Below, piece by piece: positions 4,491-5,212 of a stretch of 5,212 nucleotides of DNA; within the stretch, counting starts at the first letter, position 1, and each line of letters begins with the position of its first letter. A model generated the notes under the pieces. It was not told where the DNA came from. It was given only the letters and a program-made list of their open reading frames with translations, and did not search any database. A program made the position numbers and the translations under genes. Origin of the DNA: an uncultured Bacillota bacterium (lineage in GTDB: Bacteria; Bacillota_I; Bacilli_A; RF39; UBA660); assembly GCA_905200435.1 (NCBI GenBank), contig CAJKKJ010000079.1:1-5212 (forward strand), given 5' to 3'.

Positions 4491-5212
4491 CTGTTTTCCC
4501 TTTTTATCATCTTTCTCTGCATATTTTTTTATTTCAAGTGCTACCATTTGAACACTATAATCAGTATTTATAAAATTGTTTATCTTTTCATCTGTTAATT
4601 CAGGATTAATTCTTTTAATTATTTTTTTAATTTCTTCTTTTTGAGTTTCGTTCTTTAAATCTTTTGTTATTTTTCTTAATAGAATTGTGTATCCATAATC
4701 TTTATATATTTTAGTTAAAGAGTTAAAGTATGAGATTTTATTTTCTTTCGGTTTATCCTGTATATCTTCAAAGCCTTTTACTAGATTTGCAACCAAATAG
4801 ACAAATCTTCCATTTTTTAAACTTTCATTTATTTCACTGGCATTCATTTGTGGATATGAAATTTCAATTATTTTTCTTATTAAATCTTTATTTTTTGATG
4901 AACTCTCCATAATTGCCTTAATTAATGCATAATATCCATTAGTAGCATATATATTTTTTAAAGCATCAAAATATAAATTTTCTTTTTGCATTTTTTCTTC
5001 TTTTTCTTGTGATATATTATCTGCATAAATTGAGTTTACAAATTTTTTTATGCCTTCATCTATTGTACAAAAAACGCCTATTTTTGATTCCATTATTTTT
5101 AAAACGTCCATATAACTTAAATTATCCTCTAATTCTTGTCTTATGTTACGATTTGGTAAATTTCCTCTAGTAAATCCAGCTGAATCATGTTCTCTAATAT
5201 ATTTATTTAGTG
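4482..5212 (-). CDS. repeat-containing protein of unknown function, 5' end outside window
   Basis: I do not recognise this protein. The first in-frame Met is at 5111, but the frame stays open for 33 more codons to the window edge and no SD precedes that Met, so it is very probably internal. The visible 242 residues are soluble-looking, Lys/Glu/Asn/Ile-rich and probably mostly helical, with no membrane segment. Counting from Met 5111 as 1, two similar tandem blocks are visible: 47-116 (YFDALKNIY..., 4973-4764) and 128-200 (YFNSLTKIY..., 4730-4512). Each begins Y-F-[DN]-x-L, has Gly-Tyr at +12/+13, then a [RK]KII segment, a Pro, an Ile-Asn pair, and a V-x(2)-VA or V-x-MVA-type final helix. About 20 of roughly 70 positions are identical. 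The tail DDKKGKQKV is basic. The upstream visible part (REHDSAGFTRGNLPNRNIRQ) suggested no family to me. A terminator at its end separates it from priA. Confidence 0.8.
   Translation of the reverse strand, partial: LNKYIREHDSAGFTRGNLPNRNIRQELEDNLSYMDVLKIMESKIGVFCTIDEGIKKFVNSIYADNISQEKEEKMQKENLYFDALKNIYATNGYYALIKAIMESSSKNKDLIRKIIEISYPQMNASEINESLKNGRFVYLVANLVKGFEDIQDKPKENKISYFNSLTKIYKDYGYTILLRKITKDLKNETQKEEIKKIIKRINPELTDEKINNFINTDYSVQMVALEIKKYAEKDDKKGKQKV
4512..4730 (-). repeat. second copy of the ~70-residue protein repeat
   Basis: This block of the unknown protein begins YFNSLTKIYKDYGY and ends near KKYAEK. Aligned to the block at 4764-4973 with one short gap, it shares Y, F, L, IY, GY, L and I in the first helix pair, then the KII segment, a single Pro, Ile-Asn and a Val/Val-Ala helix. 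The similarity is at protein level; the DNA has diverged, so the duplication is old. Confidence 0.65.
4764..4973 (-). repeat. first copy of the ~70-residue protein repeat
   Basis: This block begins YFDALKNIYATNGYY and ends near VKGFED. An 11-residue charged linker (IQDKPKENKIS) separates it from the second block. A possible half-copy lies further upstream around 5114-5076, with the same Y-x-D-x-L-K start and a Gly at +12. Confidence 0.65.

Noticed and set aside
1..5212. Possibility of code 4 (TGA as tryptophan) given the A+T-rich sequence
   Set aside because: fmt and the 104-aa gene both end at TGA at positions expected from family length and gene packing, and Trp codons in Fmt and PriA are TGG.
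1..5212. Mobile element, CRISPR, toxin-antitoxin or defence system
   Set aside because: No direct repeats with spacers, terminal inverted repeats, transposase or integrase motifs, or paired small genes typical of such systems were seen.

Overview
The window is very A+T-rich, uses Shine-Dalgarno sequences close to AAAGGAGG, and stops two genes at TGA (code 11, not the mycoplasma code). All visible genes lie on the minus strand. Together with the protein sequences this suggests a low-GC Bacillota (Firmicutes) chromosome, clostridial or a related uncultured lineage. I cannot place it more precisely. The content is mostly core housekeeping: replication restart, initiator-tRNA formylation and recombination. 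I see no CRISPR array, tRNA, rRNA, insertion sequence, phage gene or defence system.

Layout, following transcription from right to left. (1) 5212-4482: the 3' part of an unrecognised soluble Lys/Glu-rich protein, open at the window edge, carrying two tandem repeats of about 70 residues. A small intrinsic terminator with a GAAA loop overlaps its stop codon. (2) 4465-2257: a self-contained priA unit with a promoter (TTGTTT, 17 nt, TATAAT), a strong SD, a complete PriA helicase of 712 aa, and a terminator hairpin whose 5' arm lies inside the last priA codons. (3) 2256-2109: an A+T-rich spacer of about 150 nt that must supply the fmt promoter; only weak candidates are visible. (4) 2108-1: a tightly packed cluster of fmt (304 aa), a single-pass membrane protein (162 aa), a small multi-pass membrane protein (104 aa) and the start of ruvA (129 codons visible, running off the left edge). 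Its junctions are a 4-nt ATGA overlap, a 2-nt gap and a 3-nt gap.

The last cluster looks like one translationally coupled operon: each downstream ribosome binding site sits in or over the end of the gene before it. PriA reloads the replisome at stalled forks and RuvA binds Holliday junctions, so both serve fork repair, but a terminator separates them into different transcription units. Fmt formylates Met-tRNA(fMet). The two membrane proteins between fmt and ruvA have no recognised function. The most useful leads are the repeat protein at the right edge, the unknown membrane pair locked into the fmt-ruvA operon, the two terminators overlapping coding ends, and departures from family consensus in Fmt and RuvA.
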